A stretch of 6,626 nt of DNA from Caldilineaceae bacterium (GTDB lineage: Bacteria; Chloroflexota; Anaerolineae; Caldilineales; Caldilineaceae): NCBI GenBank assembly GCA_028819675.1, contig JAPPKT010000273.1, forward strand, positions 1-6,626. Direction: 5' to 3'. The translations under genes were made by a program, and so were the position numbers. Positions 6,453 through 6,626 of this stretch are shown piece by piece (position 1 is the first letter of the stretch; every line of letters begins with the position of its first letter). Under the pieces are notes generated by a model. It was not told where the DNA came from, ran no database searches, and was given only the letters and a program-made list of their open reading frames with translations.

Positions 6453-6456
6453 TCCT
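6453..6456 (-). promoter_or_regulatory. Possible ribosome binding site for an alternative GTG start of gene A
   Basis: AGGA on the minus strand lies eight bases before GTG 6444, which is in frame with gene A and nine codons ahead of ATG 6417. The ATG itself has no Shine-Dalgarno-like sequence nearby. Starting at 6444 would only lengthen the signal-peptide n-region. Confidence 0.35.
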
Positions 6457-6578
6457 GTCTGCTACGAGTCGCTGCCTGAAGGTGCATCCCCAAATGAGGG
6501 CGAACTTCCCCATGCCTCGGGTCGCTGCGGAGCCCCAACCATCCCACGATCAACTCTGATCCAGGGGGAAAGGCAGTT

Positions 6579-6613
6579 CTCTCTCCTCACTCCTCTTCAC
6601 TCTCTCCTCGCTC
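6579..6613. repeat. Pyrimidine-rich tract with a 14-base direct repeat, 21-base period
   Basis: CTCTCTCCTCACTC (6579-6592) recurs as CTCTCTCCTCGCTC (6600-6613), 13 of 14 bases identical, with starts 21 bases apart. The intervening bases are also mostly C and T, so the minus strand is almost pure purine here. It lies upstream of gene A in the apparently non-coding stretch 6418-6626. No convincing promoter for gene A was found in that stretch. Confidence 0.6.
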
Positions 6614-6626
6614 TTTTGGGCGGTCG

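Noticed and set aside
6418..6513. 32-residue N-terminal extension of gene A starting at ATG 6513
   Set aside because: It would bury the signal peptide, has no well-placed ribosome site, and breaks the alignment with the N-terminus of gene B.

Overview
The window carries four genes, all on the minus strand, so transcription runs from right to left. It is GC-rich and compact, with class I cytochrome c haem motifs, Shine-Dalgarno sites and a factor-independent terminator, so it is bacterial chromosome. The solute-binding lipoprotein has an acidic, repetitive post-cysteine linker of a kind common in Chloroflexota, but this is weak evidence and I do not assign a phylum.

From right to left: (1) a leader region with a repeated pyrimidine tract (6418-6626); (2) gene A (4321-6417) and (3) gene B (2075-4192), tandem paralogues that each encode a secreted protein of about 700 residues. 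Each has a signal peptide, a glucose/sorbosone-dehydrogenase-type PQQ beta-propeller, a conserved middle domain I cannot name, and a C-terminal class I cytochrome c. A long imperfect hairpin lies in the 128-base gap between A and B. (4) After a 52-base gap comes a classical short-chain dehydrogenase (1243-2022), followed by a convincing intrinsic terminator (1085-1137). (5) A separate unit begins with a possible promoter and an inverted-repeat leader, then the 5' half of a family 5 (peptide/nickel type) ABC-transporter substrate-binding lipoprotein, which runs off the left edge.

The likely logic (inference) is that A and B oxidise a sugar- or alcohol-like compound outside the cytoplasmic membrane and pass electrons from PQQ to the attached haem and on to the respiratory chain. 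The cytoplasmic dehydrogenase would handle a related hydroxyl/carbonyl step, and the ABC transporter may import a solute. The substrate is unknown. The most interesting points are the duplicated propeller-middle domain-haem architecture, a set of six non-haem cysteines kept at identical spacing in both copies, and the apparent replacement of the catalytic histidine of soluble glucose dehydrogenase by glutamine in both. No RNA genes, insertion sequences or CRISPR arrays were seen.
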